Source: JBLNBN01 sp050260015 (GTDB taxonomy: Bacteria; Bacteroidota; Ignavibacteria; Kapaibacteriales; UBA2268). From it: a stretch of DNA of 57,405 nucleotides. Below, in pieces: positions 32,680-46,285 of this stretch. The stretch is from positions 1-57,405 of the forward strand of contig JBLNBN010000042.1 in assembly GCA_050260015.1 (NCBI GenBank). Direction: 5' to 3'. Numbering within the stretch: position 1 is the stretch's first letter; every line of letters begins with the position of its first letter. The notes beneath the pieces were generated by a model, which worked only from the letters and a program-made list of their open reading frames with translations, did not search any database and was not told the origin of the DNA. A program made the position numbers and the translations under genes.

Positions 32680-34863
32680 TCAATTATTAATTATGAAAGT
32701 ACTTCTCATAAGTTTTTCGCTTTCTTTACATATGGTAACTTGGTATAATCCCGGATTAATGCTCGAAGTATTCACGCTCTTCCTAAAGATTGAAGAGTCA
32801 GTATCATTTGTAAGAACGCAATTGTATACAGTCTGTCCTAAAACATCTGTAATAGTTAATTGGTATAAGCCGATTTTTTTAAGCTCGCATTCAATATTAA
32901 TTTCCTCGAAAGCTGGATTAGGATAAATTAGTATTGAATTATTATTGACGGTTTCCTTCGCAGAACCTGGTCCGGGTTTTCCAAAAACGGAAAAGTATAG
33001 GACTATTCTGTCTTCCATTGGAAGTTCCTTAATATGAGCCTTAGTATAATAATCAAGTAAGTCGTATTGATATGTCAATGCTGTTACAGTACGACTGTTG
33101 TCGTGAATAATGCCTTCTATATATGGATCACCATTGTTACCGGTTCCAGAGATTACCGTAGTGTAACCGGTGAGATAAATATCAGGTGTTTTTGCGTTTA
33201 AACCGCCCTTTGATGTCCTACCGTTTCGACCCCATGCATAGAGATGATGGTTAGCGTCGACTATCCAATTATTTCCAATGAAGTAGGTTCCTGTTCTTTC
33301 CCTTCTATATGCGGAATATACGCCAGGCAAGCATTCATCATCTTTTCTTCGAGAGTAAGGTGTGGAATATACATGAATATCATAAACCGGCAATTGATTG
33401 TATGGCATTGGAGGGTTGGGATTTTCAATTACGTAATGCCTGAGAACATATCCATCGCTCAACATTTCAAATATTTTTCCAATTTTGAGCTGTCCCCAAC
33501 CAGTTTCATCGTCATAACCAGGTTTTGTAATCGGTGGATTATAATTCAGATCCAGCGCAGCAGCTTTTAACATATTTTCGTAGTCTTCCGGCTCTGGAGG
33601 CTCAGTTTGTCCATGATATTCATTAATGAGGTTCACATTCGTGAGAGCTTCAGCTCTCAATAATGCAATTGCGCCTGAAACGTGAGGAGCGGCGGCCGAT
33701 GTTTCACCAAAATTCTGTACATCAGACTTATATTGTTTTGGGATTGCCACATATTTTGAAGTAGCAATAATAGTATTATCGCCGGGAGCAAGTAAATCCA
33801 TTCCTTTCCCATAAGAAGATGGATTTCCTTTTGGATTTGTATATCTTTGAGGTAACACATTGTGTTCTTCATCACCAGCGTCGTGGCCCCCTACGCTAGT
33901 TACCCAACTTGAATTGTAGCAAGCCGGATACTGTTCTATATCGTTTCCCTTATTTGCGCGAGAAGCTACTATAGAAACCCCTTGTTCGAATACATCTCTG
34001 ATAACACCTAATTCAATAGGTGAATAATTATCATCGCTCGAAGAAAAATTAATAATATGCGCGCCATATCCAATTCTTTTTGAATTGTCCGTATAATAAT
34101 AATAATAATCCATTGCTGCCGCATAAAATGCATTATACGCACGATCCATTGGAAAATTTTTACCATCATCATTTACTTTTAATCCTACCAGTTTGCATCC
34201 AGTATTGTGATTATTGTTATTGTAATACCAACCGCCAGCAATACCAGCAACACGAGAGTATCGATTATTGGTATACGCTCCTATAATTCCAGCAACTGCG
34301 GTACCATGATTTGAATAATCAACAATATTATTATTATTTGATACAAAATTCCATCCATCAACAACTTTTTCGTTGAACTTAAATTTAGCTCCACCTAAAT
34401 CAGGATTATAATGATCAATACCTGCATCTATCACAGCTACTTTTATTTGATTCGAGCCGGTTTGAAAATCCCATGCTTTACGTGCGTCAGTATAAAAAGA
34501 TTTTAAACTTTTTTGCTCCCATAACTCTACACCATAATACACGCCTTGATAGCACTCATCAATTGGGTCAATATGAGCATCCATTGACTTACAGCGATTC
34601 GGCTCCGCGAACCATATACCATGCTGCTGAAGTAAAGTTAAAAAGTAGCAAGCGTTAATTATAGAAGTGTCGTTGTTCAGCTTTAATTTCATGAGCAAAT
34701 AGGGCGCAACCCTGATAGTATCGTTATATCTTGTTATTGAAAGAGTGTCGCGGCAAGGACTGGCAAGAGTAATTCTTTTTAGATATATGCCGCCAAAAGA
34801 TTTTATCGCATTACCCAAGGTCGTATCGGCAATAATATCGTCAACTGCAAATTGCTGCGCCAT
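32680..34863 (-). CDS. Subtilisin-like serine protease with T9SS sorting domain, cut from its signal peptide
   Basis: The 727-residue frame encodes an S8 peptidase. The catalytic triad is visible as Asp146 (VAVIDAGIDH), His186 (NHGTAVAGIIG) and Ser389 (ETSAAAPHVSG), with a likely oxyanion Asn304. The T9SS domain is at the C-terminus (IYPNPAFEEINIE, DVLGQTVYN, NPGLYQVTI). The first methionine has no signal peptide. The in-frame text upstream does, but a TAA codon separates them (34876-34878). Residues 1-95 look like the second half of a prodomain. The gene is AT-richer than its neighbours and has runs of Asn and Tyr from AAT/TAT repeats (34093-34109), suggesting acquisition by transfer. Confidence 0.85.
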   Translation of the reverse strand: MAQQFAVDDIIADTTLGNAIKSFGGIYLKRITLASPCRDTLSITRYNDTIRVAPYLLMKLKLNNDTSIINACYFLTLLQQHGIWFAEPNRCKSMDAHIDPIDECYQGVYYGVELWEQKSLKSFYTDARKAWDFQTGSNQIKVAVIDAGIDHYNPDLGGAKFKFNEKVVDGWNFVSNNNNIVDYSNHGTAVAGIIGAYTNNRYSRVAGIAGGWYYNNNNHNTGCKLVGLKVNDDGKNFPMDRAYNAFYAAAMDYYYYYTDNSKRIGYGAHIINFSSSDDNYSPIELGVIRDVFEQGVSIVASRANKGNDIEQYPACYNSSWVTSVGGHDAGDEEHNVLPQRYTNPKGNPSSYGKGMDLLAPGDNTIIATSKYVAIPKQYKSDVQNFGETSAAAPHVSGAIALLRAEALTNVNLINEYHGQTEPPEPEDYENMLKAAALDLNYNPPITKPGYDDETGWGQLKIGKIFEMLSDGYVLRHYVIENPNPPMPYNQLPVYDIHVYSTPYSRRKDDECLPGVYSAYRRERTGTYFIGNNWIVDANHHLYAWGRNGRTSKGGLNAKTPDIYLTGYTTVISGTGNNGDPYIEGIIHDNSRTVTALTYQYDLLDYYTKAHIKELPMEDRIVLYFSVFGKPGPGSAKETVNNNSILIYPNPAFEEINIECELKKIGLYQLTITDVLGQTVYNCVLTNDTDSSIFRKSVNTSSINPGLYQVTICKESEKLMRSTFIINN

Positions 34864-34875
34864 AATATTGTGTTT

Positions 34876-35175
34876 TTACTGCGCATAAAAATCATCTAAC
34901 CCTTCGCCCTCTAAGATGAAATTAGGTGATTGCCAATTCCAGCAGAGTCTATTCAAGTTAAGCCCCTCCGGCTTGAATTGAATAATGATTTCGTCTTTAA
35001 TACATAGGGAGGATAGATCAATAGGCCAAGTATAATGAATCGTGTCCCCTCTTTCGTTAGTTATCACTGGAAGCGTTTGGGCGGGTAAAGAGCTCTTTGC
35101 GGCGATTATTAAGCAAAACACGATAAGCATTGAGATAACGCTTGTTCTTACGAAGTTGAATAAATTTTTCATCAC
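34876..35175 (-). pseudogene. Signal peptide and prodomain start of the subtilase, ended by an in-frame TAA
   Basis: The 99-residue frame carries a signal peptide (LIVFCLIIAAKSSLPAQ) and a prodomain-like stretch (DEIIIQFKPEGLNLNRLCW). It ends DDFYAQ-TAA; the same frame then continues KHNI-M into the protease frame four codons later. The two frames are therefore one ancestral gene interrupted by a nonsense codon, unless the stop is read through or the base is a sequencing error. The ATG 12 bases past the stop would permit reinitiation, but the product would not be exported. Confidence 0.75.
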
Positions 35176-35662
35176 ACTTGCCTTTATATATTAGGATAAA
35201 ATTATCTTCTAAAGTAAAAGCCGCAAAAGAACATCTATAATCACTTACAACAAACATATTTAATGTTTTCGTGAAAAGCAAGTAATTTTTTCATGTTTTT
35301 TCATATTGCGAATTTTCTCCTTAATATAATAAAATAAACATTCGCCGTTGGCATGCTTTCGCGTAGTATTTCTCGTAAATAAATATTTTTCATTATTAAC
35401 GCTCGAAATAGATTTTTGAAGTGTGGTTTCCTCATGTTTAAATAGTGAATAACCGAACCTTCAATTGTTAGCGCTTGCACGTCATTTCCCGAAGATTCCG
35501 GCTGCGGCTCGCTTCTTAATTGATCATTGATAATTGATTATGGATTCCTCGCTTCGCTTCGGAATGACCTATCTTATCTATTTTCATACTCTTGCGCGCT
35601 ATTCGCAAGCGTAAAAGCCAGTAATTCGGCCCGATAAATGATCAATGATAATAGTTAAATGA
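35176..35662. other. AT-rich gap with a small inverted-repeat element
   Basis: No gene is seen. GTCATTTCC near 35481 and GGAATGAC at 35561-35568 form the ends of an ~88-base imperfect palindrome with a GATTCC core repeated inside it and TGATCATTGATAATTGAT in the middle. It resembles a degraded miniature element. Related GGAATGAC-type ends occur near 4706. Confidence 0.45.
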
Positions 35663-35697
35663 AAAAGCCGCTCGATCCATTGAACCGGGCGGCTTTT
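35663..35697 (-). terminator. Rho-independent terminator of fusA
   Basis: On the minus strand, AAAAGCCGCCCG and CGAGCGGCTTTT pair with one G-T pair around an 11-base loop, followed by a T-rich tail. It lies 23 bases past the fusA stop. Confidence 0.88.
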
Positions 35698-35719
35698 ATA
35701 TCTGTAGAAACGAATGAAA

Positions 35720-37807
35720 TTAGTTCTTCTTCGATTCCTGGTACTCTTTGATGAGCTCTTCCTGGATAGACTTCGGCACGGGGACGTACTTCTGGAATTC
35801 CATGGTGAATTCGCCCTTGCCCTGCGTTACGGAGCGCAGATCCGAGGAGTAGCCGAACATTTCCTTCAGCGGCACTTCCGCCTCGACAGTTACGTAGCCG
35901 GCGTCCTGGCTCGTGTTTATGATCATGCCGCGGCGCTGGTTTATCTGCCCGATTATGATTCCCTGGAATTCTTCCGGGGCGGAAGTTTCCAATTTCATAA
36001 TAGGCTCGAGGATTATCGGAGCCGTTTTGGACAGAGCTTCGCGCATAGCCGCCTTGGCCGCCGTCTTGAACGCCATTTCCGAGGAGTCCACCGCGTGCAT
36101 CGAGCCGTCGTTCAGCGTTACCTTCACGCCGACGATGGGTTGCTCGATAAGGAAGCCCTGCTGCAATTGCTCGTGGAATCCCTTGTCGCAAGGCGTAATG
36201 TATTCCTTGGCGATAACGCCGCCGACAATCGCGTTTACGAACTCGTAAGCTTCCGCGCCCTCGGCCGGGATAGGCTCGATAAAGCCCGCAACGCGAGCGA
36301 ACTGGCCGGAGCCGCCCGTCTGCTTCTTGTGGGTGTAGTCGAATGCGGCGCGCTTCGAGATAGCCTCGCGGTAGGCCACCTTAGGCTTGCCGACAGTTAC
36401 TTCCGTATTGTATTCGCGCTTAATGCGTTCGACGTAAATTTCAAGGTGAAGTTCGCCCATGCCCTTCATGATGGTTTCGCCGGAGTCCTCGTCGCGGTAG
36501 ACGCGGAACGTGGGGTCTTCCTTCTGGAAGCGGTTCATAGCTTTCGAGAAGTTAACCTGGCCGGATTTTTCCTTCGGGGCGATAGCGAGCTCGATAACGG
36601 GATTGGGCACGAACATAGTCGTCATTGAAACGTTCGAGGCGCCGTCGGTAAACGTGTCGCCGGAGGAGCAGTCGACGCCGAACATAGCGATGATGTCGCC
36701 CGCCGACGCCTCTTCGATGTCGTGCATTTCGTTGGCGTGCATACGAACGAGGCGGGGCACTTTAATTTTCTTGCCGTTCGCGATGTTGATTATGTTGTCG
36801 CCCTTTTTGACCTTGCCCTGGTAGACGCGCATGTAGGTCAACTGGCCGTAGCGTCCGTCCTCGAGCTTGAAGGCAAGCATAACGAGGGGCTTATTGTCGT
36901 CCGTTTTCAATTCAATTTTTTCTTCGTTACGATCGCGGTCCAAAGCGTAGTTCGGAACGTCCGTCGGGCTGGGCAGGTAGGAGCCAACGCCGTCGAGCAG
37001 CGTTTGAACGCCTTTGTTCTGCTTTGCCGTGCCTACGAAAACTGGCGTGAGCCCCAGGGAAATAGTCGCTTTGCGAATTGCGGGGATCAGTTCCTCGGCC
37101 GTTATTTCTTCGTCCGAGAGGAACTTTTCAGCGACGACGTCGTCGAAGTCGGAAACGGCTTCGATCAATTTATTGCGGCGCATCTTAGCCTCTTCGAGCA
37201 GGGCTGCGGGGATAGCTTCCTCGCGGATATCTTCGCCGTTTGCCCCGTCGTAGTAAATCGCTTTCATCTTGACGAGGTCGATAACGCCCTTAAAGGCGTC
37301 TTCAAGGCCGATAGGCATCGTTACCATAGCGGGCTTGAGGTGTAATTTTTCTTCGAGCTGGGAGATAACCCGGTCGGGGTTTGCGCCCGCGCGGTCTACC
37401 TTGTTAATAAAGGCGATGCGGGGCACCTGGTAGCGGCGCATTTGCCGATCCACCGTAATAGATTGCGATTGCACGCCGGCCACGCCGCAGAGCACGAGCA
37501 CTGCGCCGTCGAGCACGCGAAGAGCGCGTTCCACCTCGACCGTGAAGTCGATATGGCCGGGCGTATCTATAAGATTTATTTTATAGTCCTTCCATTGGGC
37601 GTAGGTAGCCGCGGATTGGATAGTAATACCCTTCTCGCGTTCCAAATCCATCGAATCCATGGTAGGGCCTGCGCCGGTTTTGGAGCGAACCTCGATGATC
37701 TGGTGTATTTTACCAGTATAAAATAAAATGCGTTCGCTTAAAGTAGTTTTGCCGGAGTCAATGTGAGCGGCGATGCCGATGTTTCGGAGCTTAGAGATGT
37801 CGGACAT
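35720..37807 (-). CDS. fusA: Elongation factor G
   Basis: The 695-residue translational GTPase drives ribosomal translocation. The G1 loop AHIDSGKTT (14-22), switch region EREKGITIQSAAT, G3 DTPGHIDF and G4 NKVD are intact. Domains II-V follow to the usual length. The sequence around G1 and G3 (SGKTTLSERILFYTG, VLVLCGVAGVQSQS, VDRQMRRYQVPRIAFINK) is closer to my knowledge of mitochondrial EF-G1 and the spirochaete/planctomycete-type EF-G1 than to canonical bacterial EF-G (AGKTTTTERILFYTG). It is separated from rpoC by a terminator, and rpsL and rpsG, its usual operon partners, are not here. Confidence 0.95.
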   Translation of the reverse strand: MSDISKLRNIGIAAHIDSGKTTLSERILFYTGKIHQIIEVRSKTGAGPTMDSMDLEREKGITIQSAATYAQWKDYKINLIDTPGHIDFTVEVERALRVLDGAVLVLCGVAGVQSQSITVDRQMRRYQVPRIAFINKVDRAGANPDRVISQLEEKLHLKPAMVTMPIGLEDAFKGVIDLVKMKAIYYDGANGEDIREEAIPAALLEEAKMRRNKLIEAVSDFDDVVAEKFLSDEEITAEELIPAIRKATISLGLTPVFVGTAKQNKGVQTLLDGVGSYLPSPTDVPNYALDRDRNEEKIELKTDDNKPLVMLAFKLEDGRYGQLTYMRVYQGKVKKGDNIINIANGKKIKVPRLVRMHANEMHDIEEASAGDIIAMFGVDCSSGDTFTDGASNVSMTTMFVPNPVIELAIAPKEKSGQVNFSKAMNRFQKEDPTFRVYRDEDSGETIMKGMGELHLEIYVERIKREYNTEVTVGKPKVAYREAISKRAAFDYTHKKQTGGSGQFARVAGFIEPIPAEGAEAYEFVNAIVGGVIAKEYITPCDKGFHEQLQQGFLIEQPIVGVKVTLNDGSMHAVDSSEMAFKTAAKAAMREALSKTAPIILEPIMKLETSAPEEFQGIIIGQINQRRGMIINTSQDAGYVTVEAEVPLKEMFGYSSDLRSVTQGKGEFTMEFQKYVPVPKSIQEELIKEYQESKKN

Positions 37808-37937
37808 AAAAGTAACCGTTTATAATATTATATATGCAACAAAAAAGACTACAAATTTACGAAAAAAATTTTTAATAGCGGTTAAAAAATTGTTAATAGG
37901 CGAAAAATAATATTCGACTTGGCTAAAGATTAGAAAT

Positions 37938-37966
37938 AAAAAAGCCGCGGAAAACGCGGCTTTTTT
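37938..37966 (-). terminator. Rho-independent terminator of the rpoBC operon
   Basis: A perfect 12-base stem (AAAAAAGCCGCG / CGCGGCTTTTTT) with a 5-base loop lies 28 bases past the rpoC stop and isolates fusA as a separate unit. Confidence 0.93.
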
Positions 37967-37993
37967 ATTTAATTTCAACCGATTAGCGGTTTA

Positions 37994-42283
<4,290 letters not shown>

Positions 42284-42368
42284 GGGTATTGCTCCTTTTA
42301 CGATTTATAGTTTATTTTTTATTTTTATAATTTACCGGCCAATTCGAAATCCAATCGAATAGATTTAA

Positions 42369-45300
42369 CTATTCGATATGGATATCGAGGCACAATCCCT
42401 GAAGCTCGCGAACCAACACGTTGAACGATTCCGGAATATTCGGGTTCGGCATGTTCTCGCCTTTTACGATCGCTTCGTACATCTTGGCTCTTCCCTGCAC
42501 GTCGTCGCTCTTCATCGTTATCATCTCCTGCAGCGTGTGCGCCGCGCCGTAAGCCTCGAGCGCCCACACCTCCATCTCGCCAAGTCTCTGGCCGCCGAAT
42601 TGGGCTTTACCGCCAAGAGGCTGTTGAGTGATAAGCGAGTAAGGACCTATCGAACGCGCGTGGAGCTTGTCCTCGACCAAGTGGGACAGCTTGAGCATAT
42701 AGATAATGCCAACCGTTACCTCGTCGTCGAAGTAATCGCCCGTTAGGCCGTTGCGGAGGTTTATTTTACCCTTGCGCGGCAAGCCGGCTTTCTCGAGGTA
42801 ATCGCCAACTTCTTCCCAGGTAGCGCCGTCGAAGATCGGGGTGGCGAAATTAACGCCCAATTTATGTCCCGCCCAACCCAGAGCCGTCTCGTAGAGCTGG
42901 CCCAGGTTCATACGCGAAGGCACGCCTAGAGGATTCAGCACGATGTCCACCGGAGTTCCGTCCGGAAGGAAAGGCATGTCCTCGGGGGGCACTATTTTCG
43001 AAACGATGCCCTTATTACCATGGCGTCCGGCCATCTTATCGCCGACCATTAGCTTGCGCTTCTTGGCGATATATACTTTCGCCATCTGAAGGATACCGGG
43101 CTGCAATTCGTCGCCGGCGGCTAATTTGTTCTTCTCCGCGCGGTAGTTGGCGCGTTCGTCGTTGCGCTTCAAAATGTAGTTGTCGTACATTTCGCGAAGC
43201 AATTCTTCTTTCCCGTCGTCTGTCAATACGGGTTCTTCCATATTGAGCATTTCCGGCTTCAACAAGCCTTCTTTATATTTGTCGCGAACGTCTTTCGCGC
43301 TGATCTTGCTACCGCTGCGGAATACCGTGACGCCGTTAACCAGGTTCAAGCCGAGAGCGGTTTCGCCGTCGAGCAGCGTCGATAGTCTTGCGATTAAGTC
43401 GTCGTCGATCGCCTGGATCGTTTCGCGTTCGCGCTTTGCGACCATGTCCTGGCGTTTCTTTTCTATAGCGCGGATGTCTTTATCCGTCGTAAGGAGCCTG
43501 CGGGTGAAGAGTTTCGTATTTATTACTACGCCCTTCAGACCGGGAGTGGCCTTCAGCGATACGTCCTTTACGTCGCCCGCTTTGTCTCCGAAGATAGCGC
43601 GGAGCAGTTTTTCCTCGGGAGTCGGGTCGGTTTCGCCCTTAGGCGTTATCTTTCCGATTAATATATCGCCCTCGGCGACCTTTGCGCCGATGCGGATAAT
43701 TCCGTGCTCGTCCAGATCCTTCGTCGCTTCTTCGCTGACGTTCGGGATCTCGCGGGTGAACTCTTCTTCGCCGCGCTTGGTGTCGCGAACTTGCAGCGTG
43801 AATTCCTCGACGTGTATCGAGGTGAATACGTCCTCGGCGACAAGTCGCTGGGAAAGTATAATAGCGTCCTCGAAGTTGTAACCGCGCCAGGGCATGAACG
43901 CGACCAAAACGTTTTGCCCGAGAGCCAATTCGCCCTTATCCGTCGAGGCGCCGTCGGCGATGGGTTCGCCCTTTACGACGCGCTGGCCGGCTTTAACGAT
44001 CGGCTTTTGGTTGATGCAGGTGTCCTGGTTCGTTCGGAAGAACTTCATTAAGTTGTAGCGCACGACGTTCTTGTGGTCGAACACCGTTAGTCTCTCGCGG
44101 TCGGAGCGCATATCGTCGTAGCGAACCTTAATGTAGTCCGCGCATACGTAATCGATTACGCCGTCGGCCTCCGCGAGCAGCAGCGTGCGGCTGTCGCGGG
44201 CGACGCGGGCTTCCATACCCGTGCCGACAACAGGCGCGTGCGGTCTTAAAAGAGGCACAGCCTGGCGTTGCATGTTCGAGCCCATCAGCGCGCGGTTTGC
44301 GTCGTCGTGCTCGAGGAACGGAATAAGGCTCGACGCCGGCGAGGTGATCTGGTCCGTCGATACGTCGATAAAGTTAATTTCCTTCGGGCCAAGCATGATA
44401 AAGTCGCCCTGGTTACGAGCGCGAACCTTGTCGCCGATTATCAAGCCGTCGTTATCGACCGGGGTCGAGCAGGGCACGATAAAGAAATTGTCTTCCATCT
44501 CCGCCGTAAGGTAAACGATCTCGTCGTAAACGCGGCCGTCTATAACTTTTCTGTAAGGCGTTTCAATAAAGCCTAATTCGTTGATGCGCGCATGGATGGC
44601 GAGCGAGGAAATAAGACCGATGTTCGGGCCTTCAGGCGTTTCGATCGGGCAGAGGCGGCCGTAGTGCGTATAGTGAACGTCGCGCACTTCGAATCCTGCG
44701 CGCTCGCGAGTTAAGCCGCCCGGGCCGAGAGCCGAAGTTCTGCGCTTGTGCGTCAGCTCGGCTAAAGGATTCGTTTGGTCCATGAACTGCGAGAGCTGAT
44801 TCGTCCCGAAGAATTGATTTACTACGGAAGTAATCGTGCGAGCGTTAACGAGCTCGGTCGGAGTTAAGTTCTCGCCGTCGTGTATCGAAAGGCGCTCGCG
44901 AATCGTGCGCGCCATGCGGGCCAGTCCAACGTTGAATTGCGCGGAGAGTTGCTCGCCGACAGAGCGAACGCGGCGGTTGCCCAAGTGATCTATGTCGTCG
45001 CCGGAGTGCTTATCCAAATGGAGCTTGATAAGTCGCTTAATTATGGCGACTATATCCTCGCGGGTAAGCACGGTTAGTTCCTGCGGTATATCTAATTTTA
45101 GTTTGTCGTTTATCCTGAAACGGCCAACTGCCCCTAAGTCGTAACGCTTCGAGTTGAAGAATAGCTTCTCGAGCAGGCTTTCGGCGGTTTCAATGTCCGG
45201 CGGCTCGCTGGAGCGAAGCTGGCGGTAAATGTGCTCAAGGGCGTCCTCGCGGTTGCGGGAGGTGTCTTTGGCTATTGTGCGCGCGATAATGGGCTCGTCG

Positions 45301-46274
45301 GAGGGATCCGTGTAGCTGAAAACTCGGAAATTGTTAATTTCCGTGGCTTTCATAGTCTCGAAGAGTTCCTGGGTAATAGTCATGTCGCGCGTGGCGATGA
45401 TCTCGCCCGTTGTCATGTCGATAACGTCGCCCGCTAAACGGCGGCCGATCATTTCTTCGTTAAGGTCCTCGGCGGCGACGTCCTGAGAAAGCTCGAAGAG
45501 AGCCAGGATGTCTTCGTCGGAGGAGTACCCGAGCGCGCGCAAGAGAGTAGTTACGGGGAACTTCTTCTTGCGGTCGATGTACGCGTACATTACTTCATGG
45601 ATATCGGTCGTAAATTCGACCCATGAACCGCGGAACGGGATAATACGCGCCGTATAGATTCGCGTGCCGTTCGGGTGCATAGTGTCGTCGAAGAATACGC
45701 CCGGCGAGCGATGTATCTGGCTGACGATAACGCGTTCGGCGCCGTTAATTATAAACGTGCCGCGCGCCGTCATCGAAGGAATATTGCCAAGATAAACTTC
45801 CTGCTCGACTGCGTCTATATAATCTTCGCTGTCTTGTTCGGCTTTACTCGTCAATCTCAAAATAGCCTTTAAAGGCTTAGCATATGTAAGCTCGCGTTCG
45901 CGGCATTCTTCTTCTGAGTATTTAGGCTTTTCTACAAAATATTCGATAAATTCAAGTTGAAAGATCGAGGAAGCGTCCTCGATCGGAAAATTATTCAAGA
46001 AAGCCTGCTGCAGGCCGATCATTTTACGGCGATTCGGAGGCGTGTTTTCTTGTAAAAAATCATCGTACGAATCGAGTTGAATATTGAGCAAATCCGGGTA
46101 GATCGGGGTCATTGGCGAGCGCGAGAAGTTGATCCTCTTGCGTAGCCGGATGATCTCGGCAGCGCTTTCCATAAGCTTAACGTCGCCTTCGTCGTTTCGC
46201 TTAATCACCTTATGAGAAAGGTAGGAATCCGCTGCGTGGCTGTCCACCGGAGTTTCAGTCAAATTGGTTTCCAC
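42369..46274 (-). CDS. rpoB: RNA polymerase subunit beta
   Basis: RpoB builds one side of the active-site cleft. Conserved blocks include the rifampicin-region FMDQTNPLAELTHKRR and SALGPGGLTRERAGFEV, then GYNFEDAI, and GDKMAGRHGNKGI. The start is set at GTG 46274 because GGAGG lies at 46281-46285 with a 6-base spacer, giving 1301 residues beginning VETNLTETPV. The frame stays open 25 codons further upstream to a TTG at 46349, but that stretch (hydrophobic and Lys-rich) matches nothing in RpoB. The preceding hairpin lies between rplL and this start. Confidence 0.97.
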   Translation of the reverse strand: METNLTETPVDSHAADSYLSHKVIKRNDEGDVKLMESAAEIIRLRKRINFSRSPMTPIYPDLLNIQLDSYDDFLQENTPPNRRKMIGLQQAFLNNFPIEDASSIFQLEFIEYFVEKPKYSEEECRERELTYAKPLKAILRLTSKAEQDSEDYIDAVEQEVYLGNIPSMTARGTFIINGAERVIVSQIHRSPGVFFDDTMHPNGTRIYTARIIPFRGSWVEFTTDIHEVMYAYIDRKKKFPVTTLLRALGYSSDEDILALFELSQDVAAEDLNEEMIGRRLAGDVIDMTTGEIIATRDMTITQELFETMKATEINNFRVFSYTDPSDEPIIARTIAKDTSRNREDALEHIYRQLRSSEPPDIETAESLLEKLFFNSKRYDLGAVGRFRINDKLKLDIPQELTVLTREDIVAIIKRLIKLHLDKHSGDDIDHLGNRRVRSVGEQLSAQFNVGLARMARTIRERLSIHDGENLTPTELVNARTITSVVNQFFGTNQLSQFMDQTNPLAELTHKRRTSALGPGGLTRERAGFEVRDVHYTHYGRLCPIETPEGPNIGLISSLAIHARINELGFIETPYRKVIDGRVYDEIVYLTAEMEDNFFIVPCSTPVDNDGLIIGDKVRARNQGDFIMLGPKEINFIDVSTDQITSPASSLIPFLEHDDANRALMGSNMQRQAVPLLRPHAPVVGTGMEARVARDSRTLLLAEADGVIDYVCADYIKVRYDDMRSDRERLTVFDHKNVVRYNLMKFFRTNQDTCINQKPIVKAGQRVVKGEPIADGASTDKGELALGQNVLVAFMPWRGYNFEDAIILSQRLVAEDVFTSIHVEEFTLQVRDTKRGEEEFTREIPNVSEEATKDLDEHGIIRIGAKVAEGDILIGKITPKGETDPTPEEKLLRAIFGDKAGDVKDVSLKATPGLKGVVINTKLFTRRLLTTDKDIRAIEKKRQDMVAKRERETIQAIDDDLIARLSTLLDGETALGLNLVNGVTVFRSGSKISAKDVRDKYKEGLLKPEMLNMEEPVLTDDGKEELLREMYDNYILKRNDERANYRAEKNKLAAGDELQPGILQMAKVYIAKKRKLMVGDKMAGRHGNKGIVSKIVPPEDMPFLPDGTPVDIVLNPLGVPSRMNLGQLYETALGWAGHKLGVNFATPIFDGATWEEVGDYLEKAGLPRKGKINLRNGLTGDYFDDEVTVGIIYMLKLSHLVEDKLHARSIGPYSLITQQPLGGKAQFGGQRLGEMEVWALEAYGAAHTLQEMITMKSDDVQGRAKMYEAIVKGENMPNPNIPESFNVLVRELQGLCLDIHIE

Positions 46275-46280
46275 AGAAAA

Positions 46281-46285
46281 CCTCC
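46281..46285 (-). promoter_or_regulatory. Shine-Dalgarno site deciding the rpoB start
   Basis: GGAGG lies 6 bases before GTG at 46274 and inside the open frame from TTG 46349. It favours the GTG start over the longer reading. Confidence 0.8.

Noticed and set aside
34863..34878. Frameshift as explanation for the split subtilase
   Set aside because: Both parts are in the same frame; only an in-frame TAA separates them, so a nonsense change is the simpler reading.
34876..34878. Genetic-code change with TAA as sense
   Set aside because: TAA ends other genes normally, for example fliP at 28227-28229, and one site is no evidence for reassignment.
35057..35281. 74-codon minus-strand frame overlapping the subtilase leader
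   Set aside because: It is out of frame with the signal-peptide frame, has no family resemblance and no ribosome-binding site.
35714..36628. 304-codon plus-strand frame opposite fusA
   Set aside because: It is a shadow frame of a strongly biased GC-rich gene; no ribosome-binding site or known domain.
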